From assembly GCA_964601355.1 (NCBI GenBank), contig CAZRNB010000010.1, forward strand, positions 1 through 41,317: DNA of 41,317 bases, given 5' to 3'. How positions within the stretch are numbered: the stretch's first letter is position 1; every line of letters starts with the position of its first letter. The stretch comes from CAZRNB01 sp964601355. Lineage in GTDB: Bacteria; Planctomycetota; Phycisphaerae; Sedimentisphaerales; Anaerobacaceae. A model generated the notes under the pieces. The model was not told the DNA's origin. It saw nothing but the letters and a program-made list of their open reading frames with translations, and did not search any database. Shown here one piece after another: positions 23,183-32,737 of the stretch. A program made the translations under genes and the position numbers.

Positions 23183-23647
23183 ATGAATATACGCGATGCC
23201 AGAATATCGGATGCCAAAGATATTTCCTCTTTGATAAATTATTACGCAGAGCGAGATAAGATGCTGTTTCGCTCGCTGGCTGACATTTATGAAAACCTTC
23301 AGACGTTCACAGTCGCTGAGCTTGATGGCAGGGTGGTCGGATGCTGTGCGTTAGTGGTTGTCTGGTCGGACCTGGCGGAGATAAAATCGCTGGCGGTCGA
23401 TAAAGACCATACCGGCAAAGGCATCGGCACAATGCTGGTTACGGCAGCTCTCCAGCAGGCCGGCATGCTTGGCGTGCCGCGGGTTTTTGCTCTGACATTG
23501 GCGCCACAATTCCTTGAGAAGACAGGCTTCAAAATAGTCGAGATGGATTCACTGCCAATGAAGGTCTGGAGAGATTGCGCAAAGTGCTCCAAACAGCAAA
23601 ACTGCGATGAAATAGCAGTAATAAAAATCGTCGCTCGTGAAGCGTGA
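23183..23647 (+). CDS. GNAT-family N-acetyltransferase (short N-acetylglutamate-synthase-like)
   Basis: From ATG 23183 the product is 154 residues. It has GNAT motif A: LAVDKDHTGKGIGTMLVTAAL (acetyl-CoA site, with the G-x-G-x-G/A pattern TGKGIG), the strand VGCCALVVV before it, and LTLAPQFLEKTGFKIVEM after. The tail WRDCAKCSKQQNCDEIAVI, with three cysteines, is typical of short bacterial ArgA-type acetyltransferases, which make N-acetylglutamate for arginine synthesis, but substrate identity is inferred. The last residues (VAREA) come from the CGTGAAGCGTGAAGCGT repeat also found at about 11391. An in-frame ATG at 23147 is less likely, since homologues start at MNIRDARISDA. Confidence 0.82.
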   Translation: MNIRDARISDAKDISSLINYYAERDKMLFRSLADIYENLQTFTVAELDGRVVGCCALVVVWSDLAEIKSLAVDKDHTGKGIGTMLVTAALQQAGMLGVPRVFALTLAPQFLEKTGFKIVEMDSLPMKVWRDCAKCSKQQNCDEIAVIKIVAREA

Positions 23648-23702
23648 AGCGTATCTCGTAAAAATTTGGACGCAATACGATATACGCAATACGCAAGACG
23701 AA

Positions 23703-24665
23703 TTATCCTACTTGTCGTCTCTGGAACAGGGCGATTGCTAATGCAAGTATGGCTGCCGTATAGCACAAGGCGTAAGAAGCGCTTATTATAATATATTTCA
23801 GCGGTACGGTACTGCCTTCATAAATAGCGTCGCTTATCCAGAAAACCTGCAGATTCGGCACTAAAAATCGGCCGATCTTTGCCCACAAATGCGTCTGAGA
23901 AAATCTGCCGAACACATAATCACTTATAAGACCAAGCAAAAAAATCCCGACACAGCCGGTGAGCGTCAAAACAATGTTACACCTGGCGGAAAATGCAAGT
24001 GCTAAAGCAGCGATTACAATTGCGGCCAGCATCAGCAATAATGAGCCGTATATATCCAAAGAATTTATGCCGTTATTATAGGGCCTGAACTGCCAAGCCC
24101 GATCGATAAAGGCGAGGAAAACTACTGATAAAGTAGCGAATAAGCCGCCTAACACTATGGCTGTGGAAGAAAATTTCCAGTCATAACTATAGTTAAAAAA
24201 GGCGCTTAGCAGCAATGTTAGCACAACACTACCTGCTGCTGCGATTATGACCGTCCAGTCGTGAGTGTCGCTGGCTGATTCGAGAACGCCATGTCTGATG
24301 GCCATCAGCAGGGCAATTGTACAAATGTAGTGTGCCAGAAATATCGCTGCTACCACGCCTAGAAACTTTGCCAAAATAAAAACGGAACGGCTGACGGGCT
24401 TACTCAGAACCGTAGTTATAGTTTTGTTTTCCATTTCCTCCGCGATGGCTCCGGCGGCTGAAAAAATTGCTATGAACAAGCTGGTTAGAAAGAGCGTAGA
24501 TAGACCTATCTCTCGCAAGAGTTTGTTGTCATCGCTCATTGTGTACATCGTTATCGATGGGCTTAAAAAGAATAGAAGCAGGGCGGTAGTAATGATGACG
24601 GCATAAACAGGCTGTCTTAATGTTTCAGTAAAGGTATTTTTAGCTATCGTAAATAATGTATGCAT
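23703..24665 (-). CDS. ABC-2-type transporter permease
   Basis: The product from ATG 24665 is 320 residues with about six membrane helices (near 22-38, 58-78, 105-125, 142-162, 172-190, 208-228, 235-250 and 295-315 are hydrophobic). Family traits are the N-terminal MHTLFTIAKNTFTETLRQ and EEMENKTITTVLSKPVSRSVFILAKFLGV. The permease at 32730-34094 has the same opening and a similar IYTIITKPIRRSQFLLGKLLGV segment, so they are paralogues. No ATPase gene adjoins this copy. It may work with the ATPase encoded at 31499-32737, or with one outside the window. It is divergent from the SPFH genes (170 bases between starts). Confidence 0.8.
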   Translation of the reverse strand: MHTLFTIAKNTFTETLRQPVYAVIITTALLLFFLSPSITMYTMSDDNKLLREIGLSTLFLTSLFIAIFSAAGAIAEEMENKTITTVLSKPVSRSVFILAKFLGVVAAIFLAHYICTIALLMAIRHGVLESASDTHDWTVIIAAAGSVVLTLLLSAFFNYSYDWKFSSTAIVLGGLFATLSVVFLAFIDRAWQFRPYNNGINSLDIYGSLLLMLAAIVIAALALAFSARCNIVLTLTGCVGIFLLGLISDYVFGRFSQTHLWAKIGRFLVPNLQVFWISDAIYEGSTVPLKYIIISASYALCYTAAILALAIALFQRRQVG

Positions 24666-24834
24666 AATCACTTTGTATTTACACTCAATTTTTTTGCAAT
24701 TGTCTCTATACCTGGCTGCCTTTGTCGTTTATATTATCTGACTTCAATATTGTAAAGGATTTAATTACATTATATGTTGATATAGATACTGTGTTTGCGG
24801 TTTTTTTGTTCGCAGCATAAAACCTGGACATAAT

Positions 24835-26895
24835 ATGACAATATCATCAAAACGCGCCGAATACATAGCTCTGCTGTCGTTAATTTTGAGCGTTGTCTTT
24901 TTTGGTATTGCTCTTTTATTAGGCCGATGGAGCGGCTTCGCGGCTATTTATAATCTTAGCTGGCTGATTCTCTCCGGCGCTTTGATTTGGCTCGTTCTTG
25001 TCATCCAATTTCATCAACGTGCCCTGGCTGAGCAGGAAAAGCTCGATATGGGCCAGTTAGCCAGAGACGAAAAGTCATCTGCAATATTCCAGGCCAAGCG
25101 CGAGCGAGCCGATTTGTTTGCCGTAGCTCAACACCGGCTCAGGATACTTGAGAAGTGGTTCATACCCATATTTGCAGCGGCTATCGCCGTTTATCAAATA
25201 GCAATAGGAATCTTCCTGTTAAAATCTGCCCAAAGCAAGGTTGAAGCTGAGCTTAATCAGCCGTTGCTTTGTGCTATTTTTATGACGGCTATCGCATTTG
25301 CCGGCTTTCTTATCTCCCGTTATGCAACCGGCATGTCGGCTCAGCAGCAGTGGAAACCATTACGGGCCGGCAGCAGTAACATGCTGGGGGGAGCAGTTTT
25401 GTGCTTTGCTCTGGCGGTGGGGCTGGCGCTGGCTCAATTTAATATTTTTATCGTTGTGGTTGTAATCAAGTTTATTATTCCAGGCATGCTTATCATTCTT
25501 GGTGTAGAAACCGCCCTTAACTTTATTTTAGATATATATCGCCCCCGGTTGAAAGACCAATACGACAGGGCAGCCTTTGACAGCAGACTTCTGGGCCTTA
25601 TAAATGAGCCGGGCGAAATATTCCGTACAGCCGCTGGCGCCATAGATTACCAGTTTGGATTTCAGGTTTCTCAAACATGGTTTTATAAGCTCCTGGAGAA
25701 GGCAATAATACCACTGGTTTTATTTTCTGCCATTACGTTATATCTATTAAGCTGTATCGTTGTGATAGCCCCCAATGAAGAGGCGATTGTAGAGAATTTC
25801 GGCAATCCATTTGACCGTGCCGGACAAATTAGGCATATCGGGCCCGGATTATCTTTCAAATGGCCCTGGCCAATAGATATTGCCTATAAATATCCTACTA
25901 AAAAGATTTCAGAAATCAGCATTGGTTTCGTCCCCAAAGAGGACCCGAAGGCAGAGAAAGTCGGTTATGGACCATTGCTGTGGGGTCGGAGTCACTATGA
26001 GAAAGAATACCAGCTTATGATGGCCAGCGAACAAACAGGAACTGTTTCCACCGAGGCTGTGCCGGTAAGTTTAGTTATGGCGGCTGTGCCGGTTCAATAT
26101 AGGATTAAAGACCTGTATTCTTTTGTCTATAATCACGATGAGCCTGAAAAGGTGCTTGAATCAATATGTTATCGCGAGCTCACGAAATTTGCCGGCAGTA
26201 ATAAGATCGAGGTCGATACAGAAAAGGATTTGGAACAGAGCCTGCTTGGAGCAGGCAGAACCAGGGCCAAGGAGATTTTGACCAAGGAGATTCAGGCTGC
26301 TGCCGATAGAGAGCATCTGGGCATTGAGATAGTTTTTGTGGGTATGCAGGGCATCCATCCCCCACCCGAAGTAGCACCGGATTATCAGAAAGTTGTCGGT
26401 GCAGTACAAGAGGAACAGGCACTTATTTTAAATGCGTATGCAGACCGAAATAAGAAGTTGAGCAATCTCGCAGGCTCAGTCGAACAAGCCGACAGGCTTT
26501 ATTCACTTGCTCGCCAATATCAGCATGCCAAGGATAATAACGACACCGACGCAATAAAGACCCTTGATAACGAGCTGGGCCTTGCTTTTGCAAAAGCCAA
26601 GGGTGATATCTTTTCCACTTTAAGAGCTGCACAAAGCTATGCCTTTGAGAAATCAATACTTGCTCGTGCTACCGGCCAGCGCTTTGCCAGCCAGCTCAAG
26701 GCATTTAGAGCTGCGAGGGACATATACAAACGTGAGCAAAGATTGATGGTCTTTGAACAAGGCCTCGAAAAAATACGAAAGTTTATTTTTATCGCCGACC
26801 CAAATGATAGGCAGGTCTTTATTATAGATTTACAGGAAAAACTAACCCCAGGTTTGTATGAGCTGGGAGGCCTTGAGGAGAGCAGCAAGAAATGA
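24835..26895 (+). CDS. SPFH-domain protein 1 (HflK-like) with extra polytopic N-terminal domain
   Basis: The 686-residue protein has about six membrane helices in the first ~250 residues (around 10-30, 38-57, 110-130, 143-160, 185-205, 210-228) and another near 290-310. This is followed by a SPFH/prohibitin domain: VIAPNEEAIVENFGNPFDRAGQIRHIGPGLSFKWPWPIDIAYKYP, then VQYRIKDLYSFVYNHDEPEKVLESICYRELTKFAG, and a long coiled coil (about 530-650). Typical HflK has a single anchor and about 420 residues, so this is a fused or expanded form. SPFH proteins oligomerise into membrane microdomain cages, often holding FtsH. It overlaps the next gene by ATGA (26892-26895). Confidence 0.85.
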   Translation: MTISSKRAEYIALLSLILSVVFFGIALLLGRWSGFAAIYNLSWLILSGALIWLVLVIQFHQRALAEQEKLDMGQLARDEKSSAIFQAKRERADLFAVAQHRLRILEKWFIPIFAAAIAVYQIAIGIFLLKSAQSKVEAELNQPLLCAIFMTAIAFAGFLISRYATGMSAQQQWKPLRAGSSNMLGGAVLCFALAVGLALAQFNIFIVVVVIKFIIPGMLIILGVETALNFILDIYRPRLKDQYDRAAFDSRLLGLINEPGEIFRTAAGAIDYQFGFQVSQTWFYKLLEKAIIPLVLFSAITLYLLSCIVVIAPNEEAIVENFGNPFDRAGQIRHIGPGLSFKWPWPIDIAYKYPTKKISEISIGFVPKEDPKAEKVGYGPLLWGRSHYEKEYQLMMASEQTGTVSTEAVPVSLVMAAVPVQYRIKDLYSFVYNHDEPEKVLESICYRELTKFAGSNKIEVDTEKDLEQSLLGAGRTRAKEILTKEIQAAADREHLGIEIVFVGMQGIHPPPEVAPDYQKVVGAVQEEQALILNAYADRNKKLSNLAGSVEQADRLYSLARQYQHAKDNNDTDAIKTLDNELGLAFAKAKGDIFSTLRAAQSYAFEKSILARATGQRFASQLKAFRAARDIYKREQRLMVFEQGLEKIRKFIFIADPNDRQVFIIDLQEKLTPGLYELGGLEESSKK

Positions 26896-27839
26896 AAAAT
26901 ATAGCTATTACTATCTTTATTGTATTAATACTGGCCGTTTTGTGTATTTATCTTATTACGTTCCAGGTCAGAGAAATAGAGACAGCTCTGGTGGCAACAT
27001 TCGGCAAAGCTGCCGACCAGGACGAAATAAAGAAGCCGGGCTGGTATTTCAAATGGCCGGCACCCATCCAGCAAATCTATAAATTTGACTCCCGGATGAG
27101 AGTTTTTGAAGCCGACCTTGGCGAGACTACCACTAAAGGCGCGGTACCGATTATCGTAAATACTTACATAGTATGGAGGATATCCGAACCGCTGGCATTT
27201 TTCAATGCCAATGAGCATGGTAGTATCAGAGAGGCGCAACGCAAATTGCTCAGCCACATTAACGACACACAAAACAGAATAATTGGCCGACACGCATTTG
27301 GTGAGTTTGTAAATAGTGACCCTGCCCAAATTAAATTTCCAAACATTGAAGAAGAAATGCTTAAAGAGCTGCAACAGACCGTTGCAGGTGCGAAATATGG
27401 CATTGAAATTAAAACCCTGGGTATAAAACAGCTCAAAGTCAGTGAGGACGTCAGCAAAAAGGTTTTTGACCGAATGAAGGCAGAAAGAAACCGCAGGACC
27501 GAGAGGACAATCGCAGAAGGTAACGCCGAGGCCACCAAGATCAAGACAGATGCTGATTCAATAAAGACGGAGCTATTAGCTGCTGCTGAAGCAAGAGCAA
27601 AAGCTATAATGGCGACGGGGGACGCTGAAGCCGCAAAATATTACAAAATGTTGGAAGAAGAGCCTGAGCTGGCAATATTCCTGCGGAACATCGAGGCTTT
27701 GAAACAGACATTGAAAGAAAGGACGACCATCGTGATACCCGCTGATGCGGAGCCTTTTAAGCTTTTAAATAAAATACCCGATATTAAACTCCGTGAGCCT
27801 AACGAACCAGGAGAATCAAGCTATTCCGAGTCGAAATAG
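26892..27839 (+). CDS. SPFH-domain protein 2 (HflC-like)
   Basis: The 315-residue protein has one N-terminal membrane helix (IAITIFIVLILAVLCIYLITF) and then the HflC order: REIETALVATFGKAADQDEIKKPGWYFKWPAPIQQIYKFDSR, a central prohibitin fold, IKTLGIKQLKVSEDVSKKVFDRMKAERNRRTERTIAEGNAEA, and the coiled coil with repeated A/E/K. This is close to canonical HflC in length and layout. In E. coli, HflK and HflC form a cage around the FtsH protease; no ftsH is seen in this window. It is coupled to its neighbours by a 4-base overlap upstream and an 8-base gap downstream. Confidence 0.88.
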   Translation: MKNIAITIFIVLILAVLCIYLITFQVREIETALVATFGKAADQDEIKKPGWYFKWPAPIQQIYKFDSRMRVFEADLGETTTKGAVPIIVNTYIVWRISEPLAFFNANEHGSIREAQRKLLSHINDTQNRIIGRHAFGEFVNSDPAQIKFPNIEEEMLKELQQTVAGAKYGIEIKTLGIKQLKVSEDVSKKVFDRMKAERNRRTERTIAEGNAEATKIKTDADSIKTELLAAAEARAKAIMATGDAEAAKYYKMLEEEPELAIFLRNIEALKQTLKERTTIVIPADAEPFKLLNKIPDIKLREPNEPGESSYSESK

Positions 27840-27847
27840 ATATTATT

Positions 27848-29143
27848 ATGGCAAACAAGAATAAGGAAAATAACAAAAGCCTGACGGCGCAATCGACATC
27901 GGCTCAGTCTTCATTCGAGCTCGACGCTGCGGGCAAGTCTCTGTCTGAGGCTTTGAGAATCAGCTTTGCCATTCTGAAAGTGATAATGATTGTGCTGATT
28001 ATCATATTCCTGGCATCGGGATTTAGAACGGTCGGTTCGGATGAGCAGGCGCTTGTCTTGAGGTTTGGAAAGATTCTCGGCGTGGGCGAAGAAAGGCTTC
28101 TCGGCCCCGGCCTGCATTGGGTTTTCCCTTACCCAATAGAGGAAATTGTAAAAATTCCCGTACAGAAAAAAGTCAATTTACCAATCAATTCGTTTTGGTA
28201 TTACCTGACTGCATCTGAACTGCTTAGCGAAGGGCAAAGAGCAAAAACCCGTATATCAGAAAAATTAGACCCTGTAAAAGATGGATATTGTATCATCAGA
28301 AGTGAGAAGCAAGACCATGTGATTACGGGCCTGACTGCAAGTGATTACAACATCATCCACTGTAAGTGGCAGCTAACCTACAAAATCGATGACCCGGAGC
28401 GTTTCTTCCAAAATGTTTATATAAATTTGGAGAACATAGCGGCTGGACAAAATTATGCTGATGTTATATCTAAAGAGGTAACACCATTATTGGAAAATAT
28501 GGTTGCTGATGCCGTCGTGACTGCTATGATCAATTATGCCGTTGATGACGTTATGTTCGAGCAGGTTGCACGAGTGACACAGCACGTGACAAAACTTCTG
28601 CAGGAACAGCTCGACAAAATAGAAAGCGGCATACAAATCGTATCAATGCAGCTAACAGATAAAATGTGGCCTCGCCAGGTTGACGAGGCATTCCAGGCCT
28701 CTATTACGGCCAGTCAGGAAAGTCAAACAGCCATAAGCCAGGCCAGAAGCTATTATGATAATACCCTTAATCAAGCTGCCGGTCCCATGGCGGAGCAGAT
28801 TTATGCATCTTTGCATGATGAGACTGTTAGCGGTCAGCAAAAAGAGTATTTATGGTCTCAATTATCAGGCGCCGGGCAGGAAAAAATTGCAATGGCACGA
28901 GCCTATCGAACCAAAGTTGTGGAATCTGCCCGGGCCAATGCTGAGTATCTGCATACAATACTGCCGGAGTTCCGTAAACGACCGGAGATTATTACAAGAG
29001 AAATCTACGTGGCTGCTTTAGAGCAGGTGCTCAATAATGCAGATGAGAAATTCATTATTCAACCTACCGAAGGTCAGGGAGGCACAGAAATTAGAGTCTA
29101 TTTGAATAGGGACCCGACCCTAAAACCAAAATCTGAGAAGTAG
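27848..29143 (+). CDS. SPFH-domain protein 3 (HflK-like)
   Basis: The 431-residue protein has a polar N-terminus (~45 residues), one membrane helix (AILKVIMIVLIIIFLASGF), and a SPFH domain opening GSDEQALVLRFGKILGVGEERLLGPGLHWVFPYPIEEIVKIPVQKK. KWQLTYKIDDPERFFQNVYINLEN and a long helical part rich in A/Q/E follow. It has the classical HflK layout, so with genes 1 and 2 the set is HflK*-HflC-HflK. A third SPFH member next to the HflK/HflC pair is unusual and points to a hetero-oligomer with three subunit types. The function here is inferred from family and neighbours only. Confidence 0.86.
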   Translation: MANKNKENNKSLTAQSTSAQSSFELDAAGKSLSEALRISFAILKVIMIVLIIIFLASGFRTVGSDEQALVLRFGKILGVGEERLLGPGLHWVFPYPIEEIVKIPVQKKVNLPINSFWYYLTASELLSEGQRAKTRISEKLDPVKDGYCIIRSEKQDHVITGLTASDYNIIHCKWQLTYKIDDPERFFQNVYINLENIAAGQNYADVISKEVTPLLENMVADAVVTAMINYAVDDVMFEQVARVTQHVTKLLQEQLDKIESGIQIVSMQLTDKMWPRQVDEAFQASITASQESQTAISQARSYYDNTLNQAAGPMAEQIYASLHDETVSGQQKEYLWSQLSGAGQEKIAMARAYRTKVVESARANAEYLHTILPEFRKRPEIITREIYVAALEQVLNNADEKFIIQPTEGQGGTEIRVYLNRDPTLKPKSEK

Positions 29144-29149
29144 CATATT

Positions 29150-29238
29150 ATAAAGTTATGAGTTTTGAGCTCGTAGTTAAGAGTTCATCGAAAATCTATG
29201 AACAATGAACTATGAACTATGAACTATAAACAAAGTTA
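29150..29238. repeat. TTCATAGTT/AACTATGAA repeat tract
   Basis: ATGAGTTTTGAGCTC, TAGTTAAGAGTTCATCG and repeated GAACTATGAACTAT fill the gap before the P-type ATPase gene. Related tracts lie at 34092-34158, 40047-40120 and 41216-41290. Confidence 0.75.
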
Positions 29239-29240
29239 TT

Positions 29241-31175
29241 ATGGCTCACGAACATTTACATTTTAAAGAGGATATCACTGCAGAGCACACACACGGCAAG
29301 CAGATTCGCGTAAGCATAGCCCTGCTGGGGACACTTGCCGGTGGGATGCTTCTGATAAGCAGCGGAATAGCCAGATTTATTTATGGCCGCTATCACTTCA
29401 ATACCGAAATTCTGGCCATGGCAGGGGCTGTACTGCTTGGTGCACCAATTGTTCTGCACGCCATAAAATGCCTCATAAGAAAAGAAGCTCATATGGATGT
29501 GTTAGTGGCCCTGGCGATAATAGCCGCCTTTGTCACGCAAAATTATGCTACCGCCGGTATTGTGGCATTTTTTATGTTAATTAGTGAGCTTATTGAGACC
29601 CGCACCGCGCTTGGTGCTCGCGCCTCGATCGAATCGCTGATAAAACTGACACCTACAAAAGCAAACCTTATTAATAGCAGTGGCAGTGAGACAGAAGTGA
29701 AGGTCAGCAGCTTGAGGTCCGGTGATTATATTCGTGTCCGGCCGGGCGACAATATACCAGCCGATGGCGAGGTTAGAAAAGGATTTAGCTCCGTTAATGA
29801 AGCCACTATAACAGGTGAATCTTTGCCTGTCGATAAAGTGCCCGGAATGCAGGTATTTGCCGGCACAAACAACCTTACCGGCGTATTAGACATCACTGTA
29901 ACCAAAGCCGGCAAAGACACCACCCTCGGCAAAGTGCAATCGTTAATTATACAGGCTGAGCAAACCAAGATGCCGATTATGCGAATAATTGACCGATACG
30001 TCAGGTGGTATACGCCGACTGTCTTAATGATAGCGGGCATAGTTTGGTTCTTTACAAAAGATATCAACAGGGCCATTACTATACTTGTGATCTCGTGCCC
30101 ATGTGCGTTGATTTTGGCTACCCCAACAGCAATGGTGGCAGCGATTTCGGCTTCCGCTCGTCTTGGCATTCTGATAAAGAACGTAGCTGACCTCGAAATC
30201 GCAGGTAAAATCACTGCAATTGTTTTTGATAAAACCGGCACACTTACAACCGGTCGGCTGTATGTAACGAAACTGACTCCCGCCGAAAATGTCGAGCCTG
30301 CGGAGCTGCTAAAGGCTGCTGCTTCAGCGGAGCAGATGAGCAAGCACCCGGCCGCGAGAGCGCTGACGGACGTCGCAAAAGAAGCGAACCTCGCGCTGGC
30401 GATAACCGAAAATTTCCAGGAAATACCCGGCAAAGGCGTAACTGCTCTTGTCAATTCAGCAAAGGTCTTTGTCGGCAGAGAAATGTTCCTGAAAGAAAAC
30501 AATATAGATATAACTGCTGTCTCCGATCCCGGCCTTGCCGAAGAGCAGGGCTTTAGCACACTTTATGTCGCCAAGGACGGCAGGTGCATAGGCTGGATCG
30601 GCCTGCAGGATAAGACCCGCCCGGAAGCCAGACAAGCAGTGAAGGAGCTTATTGATATTGGCATAAAACGTCTGATTATGCTCACCGGCGACAGAGATGA
30701 GGTTGCCAATCGTGTCGCTGCGGAATTAGGCTGTACGGACGTAAAGGCTCATTGCCTGCCTACCGACAAGCTTGCAATTGTTGAGCAGATCAAAAGTGAC
30801 GGACACACCGTCGCCGTTGTCGGTGATGGCATAAATGATGCGCCGGCGTTGGCAGCGGGTGACCTGGGGATTGCCATGGGTGCCGCCGGCAGCGACGTGG
30901 CTATAAATTCCGCCTCAATTGCCCTAATGAGTGATGACTTGAAACGTCTGCCTTTCCTCGTAATGCTTTCACGAAAAACAAGGGCCGTCATCACTCAAAA
31001 CCTCTCTTTTGGAATTATGTTTATCATTCTTGGCGTCGCAGCAGCGTCGGCAGCATGGCTGTCGGCGGTTTATGCAGCAGTGCTGCATTTTGTCGGCACT
31101 CTGGTTGTTGTTTTCAATAGCGCTCGGCTTGTCCGGTACGGAGAAGAGCAACACTACGAATCACAAAGAAAGTAA
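29241..31175 (+). CDS. P1B-type heavy-metal-translocating ATPase
   Basis: This 644-residue pump has all cation-ATPase hallmarks: actuator TGES (191-194), transmembrane metal site Cys-Pro-Cys (286-288, ISCPCALILATP), phosphorylated Asp330 in DKTGTLTTG, the P1B-specific His-Pro (369-370, SKHPAARAL), TGDRDE and GDGINDAPALA. There is no N-terminal CxxC metal-binding domain; instead the start is His-rich (MAHEHLHF, EHTHGK), which suggests Zn/Cd/Co or Cu delivery through histidines. The last helices (HFVGTLVVVFNSARL) resemble the Zn/Cd subgroup, but metal choice is unproven. It sits between the SPFH trio and the ABC genes, all on the same strand. Confidence 0.92.
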   Translation: MAHEHLHFKEDITAEHTHGKQIRVSIALLGTLAGGMLLISSGIARFIYGRYHFNTEILAMAGAVLLGAPIVLHAIKCLIRKEAHMDVLVALAIIAAFVTQNYATAGIVAFFMLISELIETRTALGARASIESLIKLTPTKANLINSSGSETEVKVSSLRSGDYIRVRPGDNIPADGEVRKGFSSVNEATITGESLPVDKVPGMQVFAGTNNLTGVLDITVTKAGKDTTLGKVQSLIIQAEQTKMPIMRIIDRYVRWYTPTVLMIAGIVWFFTKDINRAITILVISCPCALILATPTAMVAAISASARLGILIKNVADLEIAGKITAIVFDKTGTLTTGRLYVTKLTPAENVEPAELLKAAASAEQMSKHPAARALTDVAKEANLALAITENFQEIPGKGVTALVNSAKVFVGREMFLKENNIDITAVSDPGLAEEQGFSTLYVAKDGRCIGWIGLQDKTRPEARQAVKELIDIGIKRLIMLTGDRDEVANRVAAELGCTDVKAHCLPTDKLAIVEQIKSDGHTVAVVGDGINDAPALAAGDLGIAMGAAGSDVAINSASIALMSDDLKRLPFLVMLSRKTRAVITQNLSFGIMFIILGVAAASAAWLSAVYAAVLHFVGTLVVVFNSARLVRYGEEQHYESQRK

Positions 31176-31176
31176 A

Positions 31177-31241
31177 CCCCGTGAGAAATCCCTGAACGAT
31201 TGGATAATTCGTAACCGATAGAATAAGGATTTCTAACGGGG
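31177..31241. repeat. 65-bp inverted-repeat element after the P-type ATPase gene
   Basis: CCCCGTGAGAAATCC (31177-31191) and GGATTTCTAACGGGG (31227-31241) pair at 14 of 15 positions, with a 35-base AT-rich loop. It could act as a terminator-like hairpin or be a palindromic mobile repeat. Confidence 0.75.
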
Positions 31242-31319
31242 TAAATATCAAAATCAAAAATAAATTTTTGTAATTGCCCCCTAAGAGGTAATAACTTACT
31301 TATTTTTACAATTTTATTT

Positions 31320-31478
31320 TGCTTTGTAGAAAAGACTCATCGTCATTTCGACCGGAGCCCCCGTGTCTTCTGTCGAAGACAGAACGGGGGCGAAGTGGAG
31401 AAATCTACTAATAGCAGATTTCTCGACTTACCTTCGGTTCACTCAAAATGACAATAACACATTGTTTTCTACAGAGCG
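31320..31478. mobile_element. MITE-like element, copy 1 of 3 (GCTTTGTAGAAAA ends)
   Basis: The terminal repeats are GCTTTGTAGAAAA (31321-31333) and TTTTCTACAGAGC (31465-31477). Inside are GTCATTTCGACCGGAGC, a CCCCCGTGTCTTCTG/CAGAACGGGGG hairpin, GAGAAATCT/AGATTTCTC and AAAATGAC. The flanking 9-mers ATTTTATTT and TTTTGATTT match at 7 of 9 positions. It has no coding capacity. Confidence 0.75.
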
Positions 31479-31498
31479 TTTTGATTTTTGATTTGCTT

Positions 31499-32737
31499 AT
31501 GGAATATGCCGTTGAAACAATCTCTTTGACCAAGATTTTTTCCGATTGGTGGGGGCGGGACAAAGTTATTGCCGTTGACGACCTGAATCTGCACATTCGG
31601 CACAATGAGATATTCGGCCTGTTAGGCCCAAACGGCTCAGGCAAAACAACCACGTTAAAACTATTATTGGGCTTGCTTCATCCGACAAAAGGAAAGGCTC
31701 TTATTCTTGGAGGAGATGGTACCGATCCAAAGATCAATGCAAAAATCGGTTTTATGCCGGAAGAATCCTATTTGTACAGGTATCTAACCGCCCGCGAAAC
31801 ACTGGATTTCTACGGAAGACTTTTTCGTCTGCCCGCAAAAACGAGAAAGATGCGTATAGAATCGCTTCTCGATATGGTCGGGCTAAAGGCCGTCGCAAAC
31901 AGGCCCGTGGGGACATTCTCTAAAGGTATGGCACGCAGAATCGGGCTTGCCGGCGCTTTGATAAATGATCCTGAGCTTTTAATACTGGATGAGCCAACGA
32001 CGGGACTCGACCCAATTGGAACCAGGCAAATAAAAGATTTAATCCTGAAGCTTGCTGAACGCGGGAAAACCATTTTGCTATGCAGCCATTTGCTTGCAGA
32101 CGTTGAGGACGTTTGCGACAGGATCGCTATTCTATACGGCGGCAAAATTCAGGCTGAAGGAAAGGTCAAGGACCTTCTGCTGCAATCAGATAAAAAGCAG
32201 ATCACAACGAGCACTTTAAGCGACGCAGCCGTTGAGAGAATTAAACAGATATTACAGGAAGAACATGCCCAATGTGAAGTCAGCTCGCCGATGGAAAAAC
32301 TCGAATCATTTTTCATTAAAACGGTCACCAGCGCCCAGGAGCAGGCACAGCCTACAAGCGGCGCTGTAAGCACAACCCAAATAGGCGATTTCCTCGTATC
32401 GGCTCCTTCCAAAGAAAGTGTTCTCGATAAGCTCGTCTCAGCAGCCGTTTCAAAAGAGACTCCGGCGGAAACCGCCACAACCAAACAGGTTGTCCCCACC
32501 GAACCTGCTGAATCCGTACATGATACCGGATTATTAAGCAAACTAACTGAATCTGCAGAACCAATTCAGACTAAAGCAATCATTCAGAATGAGCCGGTCA
32601 AATCAGAAACCTCCGAGAAAGAACACATCCAAAAAAGTATTTTAGATCAGCTAACAGGCGGCTCATCCGAACAGAATGAGCATAAAAAACAAACAGAGGA
32701 AGGAAACAAACAGACGGGAGATTCAGGCGATGCGTAG
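31499..32737 (+). CDS. ABC transporter ATP-binding protein with long C-terminal extension
   Basis: From ATG 31499 the protein has 412 residues. The first ~235 are a standard nucleotide-binding domain: Walker A GPNGSGKT (43-50), signature SKGMA (about 141-145), Walker B LLILDEP (160-166) and the switch His in LLCSHLL. The remaining ~175 residues are Ser/Thr/Glu/Lys-rich with little predicted order (TSGAVSTTQIGDF, KESVLDKLVSAAVSKE, HIQKSILDQLTGG). The in-frame ATG 31448 lies inside the MITE-like element and would add 17 residues, so the later start is preferred; no clear ribosome site is seen. The end overlaps the permease start by 8 bases, so the two genes are coupled. Confidence 0.9.
   Translation: MEYAVETISLTKIFSDWWGRDKVIAVDDLNLHIRHNEIFGLLGPNGSGKTTTLKLLLGLLHPTKGKALILGGDGTDPKINAKIGFMPEESYLYRYLTARETLDFYGRLFRLPAKTRKMRIESLLDMVGLKAVANRPVGTFSKGMARRIGLAGALINDPELLILDEPTTGLDPIGTRQIKDLILKLAERGKTILLCSHLLADVEDVCDRIAILYGGKIQAEGKVKDLLLQSDKKQITTSTLSDAAVERIKQILQEEHAQCEVSSPMEKLESFFIKTVTSAQEQAQPTSGAVSTTQIGDFLVSAPSKESVLDKLVSAAVSKETPAETATTKQVVPTEPAESVHDTGLLSKLTESAEPIQTKAIIQNEPVKSETSEKEHIQKSILDQLTGGSSEQNEHKKQTEEGNKQTGDSGDA

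Noticed and set aside
31448..31498. ATG 31448 as start of the ABC ATPase
   Set aside because: It lies inside the MITE-like element and adds 17 residues not typical of the family; ATG 31499 is preferred.
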